Assembly (NCBI GenBank): GCA_030278955.1
Contig: JAOANR010000010.1
Location: forward strand, 23,094,444-23,158,443
DNA: 64,000 nucleotides
Source: Hygrophila difformis
Lineage: Eukaryota > Streptophyta > Magnoliopsida > Lamiales > Acanthaceae
Reading direction: 5' to 3'
Part shown: piece after piece, positions 22,931-35,652 of the stretch
How the letters are laid out: every line of letters starts with the position of its first letter
How positions within the stretch are numbered: position 1 is the stretch's first letter
The notes under the pieces: model-generated
Told to the model about the DNA's origin: nothing
The model's database searches: none
The model's input: the letters and a program-made list of their open reading frames with translations, nothing else
Made by a program: the position numbers and the translations under genes

Positions 22931-24443
22931 GTAAGCCTCTCTCCATTTCGCCATCCGATTCACGTATCCCCTGTCTCGCGAGTTTGAGGATTTTTGAGTT
23001 TTCTTTTTGAATGTGCGAATGTGTTAATAAGCCCCTGTGTTGCTCTTTTATGAGTTGTGAGTTCGATTTTAGGTAGTTGGCACTATGGGGCATGGTTTCT
23101 GGTTTATGTTTCTTTAAATTTTAGTTGCTGGCCGAGTATGGAATGAAGGATGTGGGAGTTGTTTTCTTGCTATGGAAGTGTAGGGGAATTCGATTTTTGG
23201 ATGGGCATTTCGATTTTGGTACTTAGGGCTGTTAGAGAACACAGCGACAGTTCGGGTTATTTCCACCATTGTTGAGTTTTCAAGCTTTCTAGGGTTCTTA
23301 GAATTGATTGTTTAGTTCTTATGAATGATTCAATCTCAAGTTCTAGGTCCTTAGGATTCATGGAGATTTTCAAACTCTTCCTGCTTTGTTCCAGTAATGT
23401 TAACGTTGTGGTACTTTGAACTTCTTCCCTGTCTCGCTGTCTGTGTTGTTTTGCCTTATTTTTAAAATTTGATCAACCAGTGAGCATGAGGGTATTTATG
23501 AATATCTTTTTGTTGTTGGTTGTTTGTAGTGAGTTTGTGATATGAAGCAGCAGAGCACGCATGTTTGTTTAATCTCTTGTTTTGCTTTGAGATAGTGTGA
23601 TCTCGTGTTGGTATTGTTTGGTTGTTCCTTGCATGCCAATACACACATTTAATGCCTTTTCCTAATTTGTAGTGCATGTGTATGTATGCTGTGAATCTGT
23701 AAAAGTGTATGTTTGTGTGGTTTTGGGCAACCTGAGCCACCAATTCCCTTTTTAGCAAATTCACTTTTTCACAAAAAGACAAAAATAGTACTAGGAATTG
23801 TGGTTGACAAATGTGTTTTTGTTCCCAATGGAACTAAAAAGTGTGAGTTAAGTAGTAGTGTTTTGCCACCTCAACTGCTATCTTTTTACAAAATTCAAAA
23901 ATGGGACCACACACATCCCACTTTTCATTATATAAAATCAAGTCAACCTTTTCAAAATTAAAAATAGTGTTTGCAATTTTCTTGAACGTTTTAACTGTCC
24001 AATGACAGTCCAAACAATCCGGAAATAGCAACTCCACTCCGCCACGTCTCCATTGCACATTCCATTCTCGAGCAATCCATTTCATCGCCATCATTTCACT
24101 CCATTTTCAACAAGTGCCTCGAGTTTGTTTAATAAAATTCAAAAAACAAACTTTTGGGCCCAATAGCCCATTAAAAAAGAGAATTTTCGGTCCAATGACC
24201 ACTTTATTTTTATCTCTCCCTTTTAATTGGACTCAATAGTCCAATTAAGATATCTCCTTCTAGTTCCTAAGGCATAAGTACCTTATCTTTGGATCTTTTA
24301 ATAAACTCAAGATTAAATCACTTAAATCACATTTCGAGCTTAGCAAAGCTCAAAATGTGAGGATGTTGATTTTCAAACTTGAGTAATCTTTGAAAAATTA
24401 TAAAAATTTGGATGTATCTAAACACTTTGGCTTTTTTTTTCAG
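22931..24443 (+). other. Intron of the element B cargo gene
   Basis: 1513 bp, GTAAGC donor, long T-tract and CAG acceptor, phase 2 as in element A. Contains hairpins at about 24150-24250 and 24336-24351, and the shared 16-mer at 24354-24369. Confidence 0.65.
24336..24369 (+). promoter_or_regulatory. Hairpin plus AATGTGAGGATGTTGA in B cargo intron
   Basis: GAGCT and AGCTC pair, followed by the 16-mer, about 75 bp before the splice acceptor; same position as in element A. Confidence 0.75.
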
Positions 24444-27400
24444 GAATGAGTTGGTAGTACAATCAGGCATCGGGTTACCTGACTGCACATATGAGGCTGC
24501 TGGCAAGCAGGCCTCAATTGATCGAACGGAGATTAAGGACACGAGAGATGCCATCAAATCAGTTTACAAAGTACCTCTGGACCACACTACGGATGAAAAA
24601 CTGAAACTTTCCCCGGGATGGGACGTGCATATTCCTCCAGAGGAAAGAACAATAGTTGCTGCATCGATAGAGAGGGACTACTATCACTTTCTGAAGAAGT
24701 TTTGGATGAGGATGATGGAGCATGCCCCCCAAGATGAAAAGACAACTCCAGAGGTCCACCACGAACGCATCCAACTAAAGTTCAAAGAGCACAGGGCTGT
24801 GTGGAACCGACATGTGGAAAAGGGGACGAAAGACCCAAATATAGCTGAATTTGACATCATCATCCCTAATCAGATCATAGATCCTCAAGTTCGAATGGCC
24901 TTCGAGCACAAGCAGATGGATCTAAGTAGGGTCATAAACAGTGGGGCCATCATGATGTATGAAGCATTCCCATTCAAGTGGAACCCATATCTGTTTGAAG
25001 CAAAAGGACCAGTGGAGCAGAGGTGGATTACAGATCTAGCTCGTGCCAGGCATCGAGAGCTGACCTTCAATCTGTACAAACGCCTCAAAAACGCTGAGAA
25101 ATTTGAACAAAGCCACAACACCTCATTGTTGAACACAATGAGGAAGATGATCAAGGATGCACGCGATCAATGGGACGAACTGACTACGGTCTGGGGAAAA
25201 TGCAATACAAGTATCACTAAGTCCTTTCTGGAAGAGGGAGTAGTGTTACCTGCAGATGAGGTACTTGAAACCATCTTCACACATAGAAGGTATGGACGGT
25301 ACGGAACAAACAAGGATGATGAATTTCCCCAGCACATAGCAGTATTAAGGGACAGCTGCAAGTGGATATACGCAAAGGTGGCTGGAAACCCAAAAAGAAG
25401 AAGGAAAGGCAGTTCAATTTACTATCAAAAACTGAGGCTGGGTTGTATCTCAAGTACGATTCGGCAGAAGACATGTCCTACCTTGAAGGAATTCAAAAGG
25501 ATCTGGTAGGGGGCATGATGAATCAGTACAGGGATTCCTACTGGGATTTGATCATGGAAATGGACAAGTTTGCACTTGAATACTGTAATAGCACTGCAAA
25601 CGGGAAGAAGGTCTTGCACTACAACAACAATGTTCGGAGTAAGTTCTGCACCAAGATCAAGAAGGACTGGGAGGACCAGCTGGGGAGAATCACTCAAAAG
25701 AGTTTCATTGAGGATTATTTACAGCGCGCCGAGAAGCAACTAGGCTATGAGGGTGAACCAAACAGAGAAGAAGATCCCGACGCTGAGATTGATGCCTACT
25801 TCTCCACTCCTCCTGAGGCCAACCCACAGCCTACCCAGCCAGCAGTACAAGCTTCGGCTTTACCGCCAAGAGGGCAGACTGAAGTGCACAAAGCTGCTAC
25901 GTCCGAGCCAGTGGTACAGCAAGAAGCAGTCCGGACTCCAGTACAGCCAGCTCAGACTGAAATGACAACACCTGCTGCAGCACCTGCCACCACTGCTGCA
26001 ACCATCCCGCTCGAGCAAACATCCAATACTGTTGTTACATCTGAAGGTCAGCCAGCACCGCAACCGGGAACGAGGAGAAGGTTGATAAAATCTGCTGACA
26101 AAGACAAACCAGCAAGAGCTCCAGAAAAGAAAGTGGAGATCAAGGAACCTGAGCCAACCGCTAGGAAAGTGGCAGAGCCCACAGATCCCAAGGACAGAGG
26201 TAAGAAGCCGATGCCACCACCACCCCCGAAAAAGAAGCATCAAGTGGCATTCGATGCTGAGCTAGCCAGAAAAATGCAAAATGACGAACTTGCATTAGCT
26301 GGTCTGCTGGATCAAGTAACAGGTGGTTCGGGAGTAGAGAAAGTGACTGAGGAAGAATGCTTGGAAATGGAAAAGAAAGCTGCAGAGGAGGAGCAGATCA
26401 GAAAGAATATTCAGCAGACGAAGGACGAAGAGACTGCCAAGAAAATGCAAGCTGATCTGGAAAGCAGGAAATCTGGAGAGGCTGAACAGGGTGATGAGGA
26501 AGACTTCGAGCTGAAGATCACTGGTGGAGTCAAAGGAAAGGGATTGAAGATCAAAGAAGAACAACCACCAGGATGGACTGGCCCTTTTATTCATAGTGCT
26601 GAAACACTTCGGGAAGAATTGAGACAGAACATCAACGAACAGATTGAAACGAGAATTGATGCTGGAGAAAAGCCAAATAAAATCAGATATCAGACAGAAG
26701 TGGGTCAATTGATTGATCCTCTCGTGGGCACGGCCAGAATTGAAGAATTCATCACTCAAGAAGGCCCGTCACATCAAGCTGAACAGCCACAAGGCTCGCA
26801 TGAGTCCATTGATCCAGCAGCATTGGCCAAAACATTGGATGAACAGCCGAATGACGATCCCTTGGCCTCTACATTCAAAGGAAACGTTCGAGAAATTTTG
26901 AACGAGGCATCATCTGAACGGTCAAAGATTAGAGAAATTTTGACTGAAATGGCTGCAGAGGGAAATGATTCAGAAGAAGAAGCTCGGCAGGAGGAGCAGG
27001 AATTCATGGACCAGATGGCGCCTATTTTGCAACGTCCAGTAGGACGAGCTGCAAGAATTAGGGAGGAGGAGGAGGTATCAACTGATGTTGATGACCGTCA
27101 TTTTCATGTAACTACATTTTCTTTGCCTGTAAATTGTGAACTCAATACAATGAAAAATGTAATTAAACAGGTTGAGGAGGAATTCGGAGATGAAACAGCT
27201 CATGGTGGAGGAGAGCCAAGTCAGAGGAGAGATGAGGCTGAACCAAGGGATGACCAGCCACAGGAAGGAGACGATCAAACAGATTGGCACACGAGCGACG
27301 ACGAATCTGTCGGATCCATTCGGCCAGTCGAGTTCTGGTCCGAGAATACTGTGAGGCAGAGGATGGGCGTTTCAAAAGGATATGAGAAGAAAAAGCTGAG

Positions 27401-28849
27401 CGCAGAACAGGTTCAGATCAAATTCAATGGCAATAAAGAAAATGCAGAAAAGTATAAGAAATTGCAGAAGAGGATAGTGCCGGACAAAGGATTCAAACCC
27501 GATGCCTTGTCTCACCCCACTGTTGAGACTTTCTACAAAAATCAAGAGTGGGGGAATTTCATGTTACACCAGGAGGAAGATGGCTTCGTGGAGTTGACAA
27601 AGGAATTCTTCTGCAATATCGACAAGGCTGCCAGAACAACATGGATCCGAGGACAAGTAATAAACATTGCACCTGACTGGCTGAATCAGTTCTTCGGGAA
27701 TCCGGATATTCGAAGCGAATTTCCCCATGAGGAGATCATGACAAAGAGAGCCAAGACGAGCGAATATGCAAAGTATGCAACCTTGGCTAACAGCATGACA
27801 AGAATAACTGCCCCCGGGCACACATTCGACGCAAATTGGCTGAGTCTGAAATTCATGCCAACTTATGAATTTTACGTGTCTAAAATCCGGCCTAATTCGC
27901 ACCCACACACCACATCTGGGAATGTATTAATGGGATTTGCAAGAATGTGGAGCGGAGCGAAGCTGAATGTGGGGAGGCATGTGTTCGAAGTGATGATAAC
28001 CCGGATAGAGGATAGACAGGTGTTGTGCTATCCAAATCTGATTAGGAGAATCTGCATAGCTCAAGGTGTCGATTTGAGCGCCTTCGAGGGTGACGCGGTG
28101 GTGAAAGTAAACCCACCCATCAGTGTGCCGAGACTTCCTTTGTGTGAGAGTATTAAATATTCTCTCCCTCAAATGTTCGGCAGAGACAATCCAGACGACC
28201 AATCCTCTTTCATATCAAGTGGGCAAGCATCGAGAAAAAGAAAGAGACAGCCCAAGACAAAGAAGGGAACACAGAAAACCTGTGCTGATGCAGGACCTTC
28301 GAATGTCCAAGAAGAGCCTCCTGCAAACCAAGAGCAAACAGAAGTACCAAATCCAATTCCTGCAGCTCCGACTCGACCTCAACCTCAGATGCCTCCTCAA
28401 AGCCAGAACGTATCTCAATTCCCTGCTGATTCCCAAGCATTTGAGATGGTGAGCAGGATGAGTCAATCTGTGCTCGAGGGAATGAAGTCCATGACTAATG
28501 TAGTTATGGCAAGCCAAGAGGAACAGCGAAAAAGGGCCGAAGAGGAACGTGAAGAGCGAAGGAGGGAGAGAGAAGAAGAACGCCAAGAGCGTAGGAGAGA
28601 AAAGGAAGAGAAGCGAAAGGAGAAGCAGGAAAAGGAAAAGAAAGAGGAGGAATTCAAGAAAATGATAATGGAAAGGAAGAGCGCATGCACAGAGAAAGAT
28701 TGGAGAATGAAGAAAAGCAACGCAAAATGATGGAAACACTAATGCAAGCACTCATCGGTCAACTTCCTAAGCCACCCCCACCTCCATCCGATGCAGCAGG
28801 ACCATCAACTCAGCCAGGAGAGAAAACAAATTGAGTGTGTAATTGTCAT

Positions 28850-30487
28850 GTCAATCGAGCATAATTGTAAATATCATATAAGAGAATTTCATTTCCCTTG
28901 TGCAAAATCATTCTGATTGCAATGGAATCTCTTGTAATTGATATCATTCACTGTTTTAACTTTGGAATTTTGCAGTCCAAACAATTTTATTCTTGAAAAG
29001 ATGTCTGCACAGTCCAAGATGAATAAGAGACTGTCAGGCCAAAAATATGCTGTGGACATACTCTGTATGTCAGCAGTCCCTCTTTACTGCTTTAAATTAA
29101 ATAACCAGCAAAAATATGCATAAACTTGCTCTAAATTCACATGTTGAATTTAGGCTTGTGATTAAATTTTCAAACCTTTAAATTGGGATAATATAATTGA
29201 AGACATGCATGAAATGAATTCCTGAGGTTTTGAGCTATAAGAATTTAATGATGCGATCAGCTTATTGGGTAATAAATCTGCATGTTAGAGATTTCGATTG
29301 AATAAAATGTTAGAATTAAGCTTTGATTAAATTTGAGAATATTGTATGACATGAATCAACCCAACCTTGTGAGATTTGAGCCATGAGTCACTTTTACTCA
29401 TTCTTCTCTTTGATGTGTGAATCATTTTGATTAAAGAAAACTAGAACTTGCAATTGGGACCGATTCAAGACCATGCCATATTCCCGAAATCGAGCATATG
29501 ATCGAGGCACTTAGAAAAACCCAAATTTTTGGCCTTCTTTTGAAATCCAAACCCAAAAAAAAAAAAAAAAATTCCCTTTAGGATTAACCATTTTGAGCCT
29601 TAAGCCTAATTTTTCTTTGAAACCCTCTATATTTTCCTAACCTACAAAAAGACCAAGAAATTCAAACCCAAGTGTGCAAGGATAAATTCTATCAAAGGCA
29701 TTAAACTTATGATCATCAATCCATGTTAATCGGTATGTTATAAATCGATTCAAAAAAAAGAAGAGAGAGAAAAGAAAAAGAAAAAGATAAAAAAGGTTGA
29801 ACTCCATTCAACATTCAACACAAATAAATTGCAAATGACAAAGTAAATTAGACATAGTCTAATGTCATGCAATAGAAGGAGAAAAGCAAAAGAAAGAAAG
29901 AAAAATATTGATGATCATAAATTTTTCAAATAAAAATGCCAAGTCATGATGGAATGAACTCTTGCCACTTATTAGCCCAATAATTTCCCTTTCCTACCTA
30001 ATGTTACAACCGTATGCCCCGTTATAACCCTTGAATAAGACCTCATGATCTCGATTTGAAGAAATGAGCCGGTGGCGAGTTGGTCTGATTGCAAGCTTAT
30101 GGGATAATTTAATGAAAATCGATTTTGAGCGTTCATGATTAAACACCTGATTGAGAGTGAGTGAATTTTCCGATTCTCTTATATGTGAGGCTCTGTTTTA
30201 TTGCACATGTTCATGTCATCCCTTGATTCTCATCCTTAATCTTTGCATCTTTCAAACATGATATTCATGAAGGGTTGATAATAATGTTTGATTTGTAGGC
30301 CCGGTATAGTGAGCAAGTATCATTTTATTAAACACTGCAATCAAGGGAATTTAATACTTGTAGTTTTTTATTGTCTTATCCCAATCCAAAAAGAATGTGA
30401 TTTATGAAGCCACGAAAATGAATTGAATATGTAGAGTCCGTGTTCTTAGGAACATTGACTCTGACTGCTCGGGGACGATCAATATTA
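28850..30487 (+). other. 3' non-coding region of element B
   Basis: Homologous to 4577-6100 of element A on the other strand. Contains A-rich runs (about 29555) and no credible ORF. The short frame at 28938-29123 shares MNKRL..GQK with a frame in A (around 5990), so it may be a relic of a common coding end. Confidence 0.65.
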
Positions 30488-30503
30488 AATGTGAGGATGT
30501 TGA
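30488..30503 (+). promoter_or_regulatory. AATGTGAGGATGTTGA at the 3' LTR boundary of B
   Basis: The 16-mer overlaps the LTR start TGA, at the polypurine-tract position. Confidence 0.75.
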
Positions 30504-30814
30504 TAATGGCCAGAAATGACCATTATTTTCAATCCATTTCCGTGTCTTAAACGGGCATTTGATCGCATTCCGGTCTTACATTAAGTAAGAAAGCAGTTGA
30601 ATTGGACTGATTTATGCATAATTGTAAAAATAATAAGCTGGTGTGAAAAAGGCATAAATATGTAATTTTATTACATATTTATGTTAGAAAAATCCAAAAA
30701 CATGAGAAAAAGAAAAGAAAAGAAAAAGGAATGAAGAAGATGGGAAAAAGAGAGAAAAGCCCACAAAAAGAACATTTTCGGCCCATCTGGCCCAATTCAG
30801 CAGGCCCAGGAACA

Positions 30815-31064
30815 CCTTTGTCGAGGAAGCCCTTTTGTCGCGATGCATGGTTCCGCGACAAAGGAGGGTTCCGCGACCAAGCAGCTCAGATGAAGAAGGA
30901 AACCAGCCAATACCTTTGTCGCGATACCCTTTGTCGCGATGCCCTGTTCCGCGACAAAGGTCTATTCCGCGACAAAGATGCACCATTAGAGACACAAGAC
31001 CCAGTCGAGAAGCTTTGCCACATGCAGTATGTTCCGCGACCAAACTTGGTGCTCCGAGACAAAG
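30815..31064. repeat. Palindromic word array 1, B type, 3' LTR
   Basis: Copy of 17615-17863, with the first word mutated from TCGCGG to TCGAGG. Confidence 0.9.
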
Positions 31065-31774
31065 CTGTGATGTGTGTGATGTCTTGAGACACAATGGGCT
31101 CAAATCAAGGCCCATGAGCTTAGGGGTTGGAAGCTTTCCCCTCTATATATATGAGGTGTTTCCTTTGAGCAAGGGGTTGGAAGAATTTTAGAGAGAATAT
31201 ACATTCTTGAAGACAAGTTGGGAGCTCAGTAGTTTAGTTTAGTTTAGGGTAGTTTAGTTAGGTTTTTCTTGTATTATTTAATTCATGCACTAGTTAGATA
31301 TAGTTTATTGCACTTTGGTTAGATAGCCAGTTTTTACATCTTATTTCTTGCTCTAAACTTTCGTTTAAAGGTTTGTAATACCCAAATCATGGGTATTAAC
31401 AATACCATTTAATAATATGGGAAAAACATTCTTCATTTGTGTCCCAAAAATCATGAAATGGGTCTCACACCTCATGAATCTTACTGCTTTCGTTTTCTTT
31501 GGGTCATTTGATCCTTATTTTGCATTTTAATGTCACTGCTTGGTGACTTTTCCTTGGATAATGTTGCATGCTTATGGGTGATCAAGCTTAGATTAGGGTT
31601 TCTTTAGTTTTAAGTTTGTTTTATTTCTATTATGTTCAAGCATGTTCTAGCTAGATTCAAATTCTGTTTTGTCATTTTTGGCTTAGTTTAGCTTTTGAAT
31701 CTGAAATGGGTGAGATCACACACAATGCATGCCACTGTTCCACTTTACTTTTCTGACATGTGTCCTGGACACAC

Positions 31775-32243
31775 CTTTGTCGCGGAACAACTCTTGTCGC
31801 GGAACCACGTTCCGCGACAAAATGATACTTTGGCAACAAAGGTGCCAAAGAACACTTGTTAGTCATCATTTTGAAACCCTTGGTCGCGAAACAACTCTTG
31901 TCACGGAGCCACGTTCCGCGACAAAATCTTGATTAGCGACCAAGGACCCAAATACTTGTGATTTAACTCTGGAAGGGCTTTGTCGCGAAGCAACCTTGTC
32001 GCGGAACCACGTTCCGCGACAAAACCTCTTGTTCCGCGACAAGAATTATGCCCTTGTCCGATTTTCAAACCCTTTGTCGCTATGACTCCTTGTCGCAGAA
32101 CCACGTTCCGCGACAAAATTTTTGCTTAGCGACAAAGCAAACCCTAATTTTCAAAACCCCATTCCTCTCATTCCCACCCTTTGTCGCGAAACCCTTGTCG
32201 CGCACCCATGGTCCGCGACACAAATTCTACTCCGCGACAAAGT
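31775..32243. repeat. Palindromic word array 2, B type, 3' LTR (5 units)
   Basis: Copy of 18564-19029. The fourth unit keeps the CTTGTCGCAG word that is damaged in the 5' LTR. Confidence 0.9.
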
Positions 32244-35029
32244 GGCATCTTTTTGCCAAAATTTTATTCTTCATCTTCCTCATTAATCAATTGGACCTTT
32301 ATATTAATAGTTGAGGTTGAAATCCAATGATCTCAACCCATGATCACTTTGATATAAAGAATTTTGTTTAATTCCACTAAAAGACTTTTCTACAAATGAT
32401 TAAACTCCAGTGATCTAAGTATATAATCCGGACTGTAATTAATTAATTATGGAATGAGTGATTATTTAGACATGAGGAGTAATTATGGAATCATTTCCAT
32501 ACCTTGCATGAGAAACCAATGTCTCTCATGCAAGATGACCCAAAAATATTTTTCTTTTATTTATTTTGTCCTTTCCGTGATGTGTGTAACAGCTAATAAG
32601 GAATATATCAGATTAATGTTGGCGGGTATTCCCACACGGATAACTAGCTCGTGGTCTGTATATTAATTATTAGATGTTATTTTGCATGGTCCGAATAGTG
32701 GTCGGTGGAAGCCTTGGCGATTCGTCCATCTGGGATTATAATAGCTGCTCAGCTGACTCCTATTCGGATACAGTTTTCTTTTCTTTATCTTAATTTCAGA
32801 CCTGAATTTCGAGCTGTAATATTATCAAACGATGTCGATCAACATTGCTTAAATAGTATTACAGTAAGAAACCATGTAGGTTTTTCTCTTATTTCACAGA
32901 TAGTAGGGGTCTTGATGATAGCGATCACTGTTGTTAAGGTCTTCTGCTGTCTAAAATCATCCCACCTGGAATAGTCAGGACCTGGATAGCAGATGTTTGC
33001 AGTTCGGATTATCTTGACTATTCTTGTCATCTTTTTAGCCAAAATAAATTCTTCTCAACTCCGGCTATTTCATCTATGTGTACCAACTTCTGTCTATACC
33101 CGTCTTATATTTTGGGTTATTTTATTTTACACTTCTCTATATCCTTATGCATGATAATATTATGTACTATTGTGGTCTGTAATTATTTTGGGATCCTTCC
33201 CTTGGACATAGAAGTCTTGATTTTATAATCAGATGTCTCACACTAAATTTTCAACAAAAATCCATTCATAAAATCCGGATCTGAGTAAGGGATAAATTCC
33301 ACAGTTATGACTAATTTAGATCCGACTGGGGGTTGATTTTGGGAAATTAGAAGCAGAGTCAGCGATTAAGCCTCATCTAGACTGAAAGGATCTGTGTTTT
33401 AATTGAGAGTCTAGTACCTGATAGGGAATGATTTTCAAACACTTATTGCTTCCCAAAATTGCTGTATGTTAGAAATCTGGTATTAAACATCACACTGAAA
33501 TGGGATCTACTTGGATTCAATTACGGTGTGATAGATAATTCTAGAGGAACAACATATAGGCCTTGGTTATTCTCTAAGATAGGGTTGAGTTCCTTTCAAC
33601 TGCTATCCTCCTCTGCCATTGCCTATTTTTGAGTCCTGGGTGAGTGCATCCGGAACGAACTAATATATTAGTTCGTTTCATTAGTTTGTACCTCATAACC
33701 ACTCGATGGGAAGTGAACACTTCAAGCGGTTCACTGAGATTAGGGAATTCTTGATCCACACCCGGTCATCCTGACTGGGGGCTTTCTTTTACTACCAGGG
33801 TCAGACTTTCAAAAACCTCCGAGTGATAGGATTTTAATTGCTTCCTTTATCGCTTTCTTTTAACTGCTTTCTTTAGAGGTCACTCGGTTGTATTGAGAGT
33901 TGTGTAACTGCTACTAGGACTGAGAGTTAAGGGATAGTTTAGGGCTTAATTAGAGTCTTTGGGGGTGACATGGGGGAGTGATAACAGTATTTGACACTTC
34001 AATAAATGATTTGTCAGATGTTGCTTGTCCACCACAGATGGCCAACATACTCTTGCAAGGCATTGCAAAGGGGAGTTGGAAGTTTGTGGTATCTTAGAGT
34101 TTGTTTTCTTAAGAGCATGTAAACTCTTATTGTAAGTACCTGTCTGTTAAAGGGAACATGGTATAGAGAGCATGAAAATTAGCTAATTGAAAGGATTATC
34201 CCAAGTTAAGATCTGTGTAACAAAATGGAAGTTTAATTGTGTTTCATCTGAATCTTGCCCAATATTTATTATTTCTTCCTGTCTCTTCTGTCTCAATTTA
34301 AATTTGCTTTCTTAGAGTAATCTTATTGCTTTCCTAGATTATATTTAATTCGCTTCCCAGAATAGTCTTATCTATTTTGTTATAATGGCTTTTATAGTGT
34401 AGTTTAATTTCTGTTAAGTAGTTGATAGTCAACACACACACTTGAATTGAGTAATCGAGTGGAAAATCTTAGTAAACGACCTGGGCTCTGCTTCTATCGC
34501 ACATATTCCAGTGAACGATCCGGTCTTACTATAAATTACTGCAATTTTTGACACCGTGCGCTTTTGGGCCACAGTTTCTTAAACACGAGCAATAAAAACG
34601 TGAAAACTTATAAATATATCCTTACTCACAACTCCGCCATCATAAATTGGTTTCATTAAATAAAACCTAAACCAGGATCATGATTTTTCGGAAAATACTC
34701 ATGTAGTGGAAATCTGTCAAAAGTTTCATGGCAGGGAATCTTATGGCAGGAATTGATGAGAAGTATCATAGCACATATGCCGGGGACCCTCAGTGTGACA
34801 GGCTGAAGGTCAACCTATCTCGGCTGTACCATGAGATTTGTCAACAGTTTCATGACAGAGAGGACCACAGCGCCATTTGAAATTAAAGCACCACACTTGA
34901 GTAATAAAAAGAATAGCAATCTCGATATATCCCTAAACCCCTTCCCGTGAATCATAACTCTTTTCATTTAATAAATCTAACCTGGTATATTTTAGAAAAT
35001 GCTCGTGTGGGAAATTGTCAAAAGTTTCA

Positions 35030-35034
35030 GTTAT
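35030..35034. repeat. Target site duplication of element B, right
   Basis: GTTAT, matching 17296-17300. Confidence 0.92.
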
Positions 35035-35652
35035 CCAGTTCCCAATTAATCCAAATAGAATGATTTTTAGACAGTGAGAAACCCTTAATGACAGTGATCG
35101 CTATCACCAAGAGTCCTACTATTCATGAGAGAGTAAAAAATCACATGTTCCTTACTACAGTATTATCATAACAGTGTTGATCGACACTGCCTGATATTAC
35201 CATAGCTTGAAATTCAGGTTGAAATTAAGATAAAGAAAAGAAAACTGTATCTGATTAGGAATTGGCTGAGTGGCTAATCGTTATCCCCGCAAAGGGACCT
35301 TTTTGCCGGAGCTTCCACCAATCACTAATCAGATCATGCAAAACAACGAGTAATAATTAATACACAGAAGACGAGCTAATCGTTATCCCGGTAAAGGGAC
35401 CTTTTTGCCAACATTGATCTGTGATATTCCTTATTACCCATTCATACACACAATTAAAGGGAAAAGATGAAATTAAAAGAATATTTTGGGTATTGTGTAA
35501 GTATCAATTACACAATAATTTAGACACTAATGGTTGAGATGTGTAATGGATAAAATCAAGTGTAATGGGCCTAAGCCCAATACACCCATGCAACTTACAC
35601 AACTCAAGGAAATAAAAAAAATATTTTTGGGATTTTAAAAAATAGGAAGAAG

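Larger units (their letters stand above)
22884..28834 (+). pseudogene. Element B cargo gene, about 1,460 residues, two exons predicted, frameshifted
   Basis: Exon 1 is 22884-22930 (MEPPSSSSPPKQTEP plus two bases), donor GTAAGC at 22931, acceptor after TTTTCAG at 24443, and exon 2 begins at 24444 in frame. Exon 2 is open but changes frame near 25390-25410 (an A/AAG-rich run) and near 28670; the natural stop is TGA at 28832-28834. The N-terminal 350 residues are unrecognised. A P/A/T-rich and then E/K-rich middle follows. Residues of 27560-28130 (ELTKEFFCNID..TTWIRGQVINIAPDW) resemble the 'putative plant transposon protein' domain I recall as PF20167. A basic RKRKRQPKTKK stretch (about 28230) looks like a nuclear signal, and a long R/E/K coiled coil lies at about 28505-28680. 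Function unknown. It occupies the extra-ORF position of Athila elements. Confidence 0.7.
17301..35029 (+). mobile_element. Element B: complete 17.7-kb LTR retrotransposon lacking gag-pol
   Basis: LTRs are 17301-21817 (4517 bp) and 30501-35029 (4529 bp), nearly identical by eye, with TGATAATGG..TTTCA ends, a tRNA-Asp primer site and GTTAT target duplications. LTR ends, leader, cargo cassette and 3' region are homologous to element A. The gag-pol block is absent between leader (about 21893) and the hairpin at 21949, a loss of about 6 kb relative to A. Mobility therefore needed proteins in trans. The sole coding unit is the long cargo ORF at 22884-28834. Confidence 0.93.
30501..35029 (+). mobile_element. 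Element B 3' LTR
   Basis: 4529 bp, colinear with 17301-21817. Carries array 1 (30815-31064), TATA (31142-31152) and array 2 (31775-32243). Small insertion near 31125 relative to the 5' LTR. Confidence 0.93.

Noticed and set aside
30684..31115. 143-residue frame over the B array, with a copy at 17471-17962
   Set aside because: Runs through palindromic words in both directions; present twice only because the LTR is duplicated.
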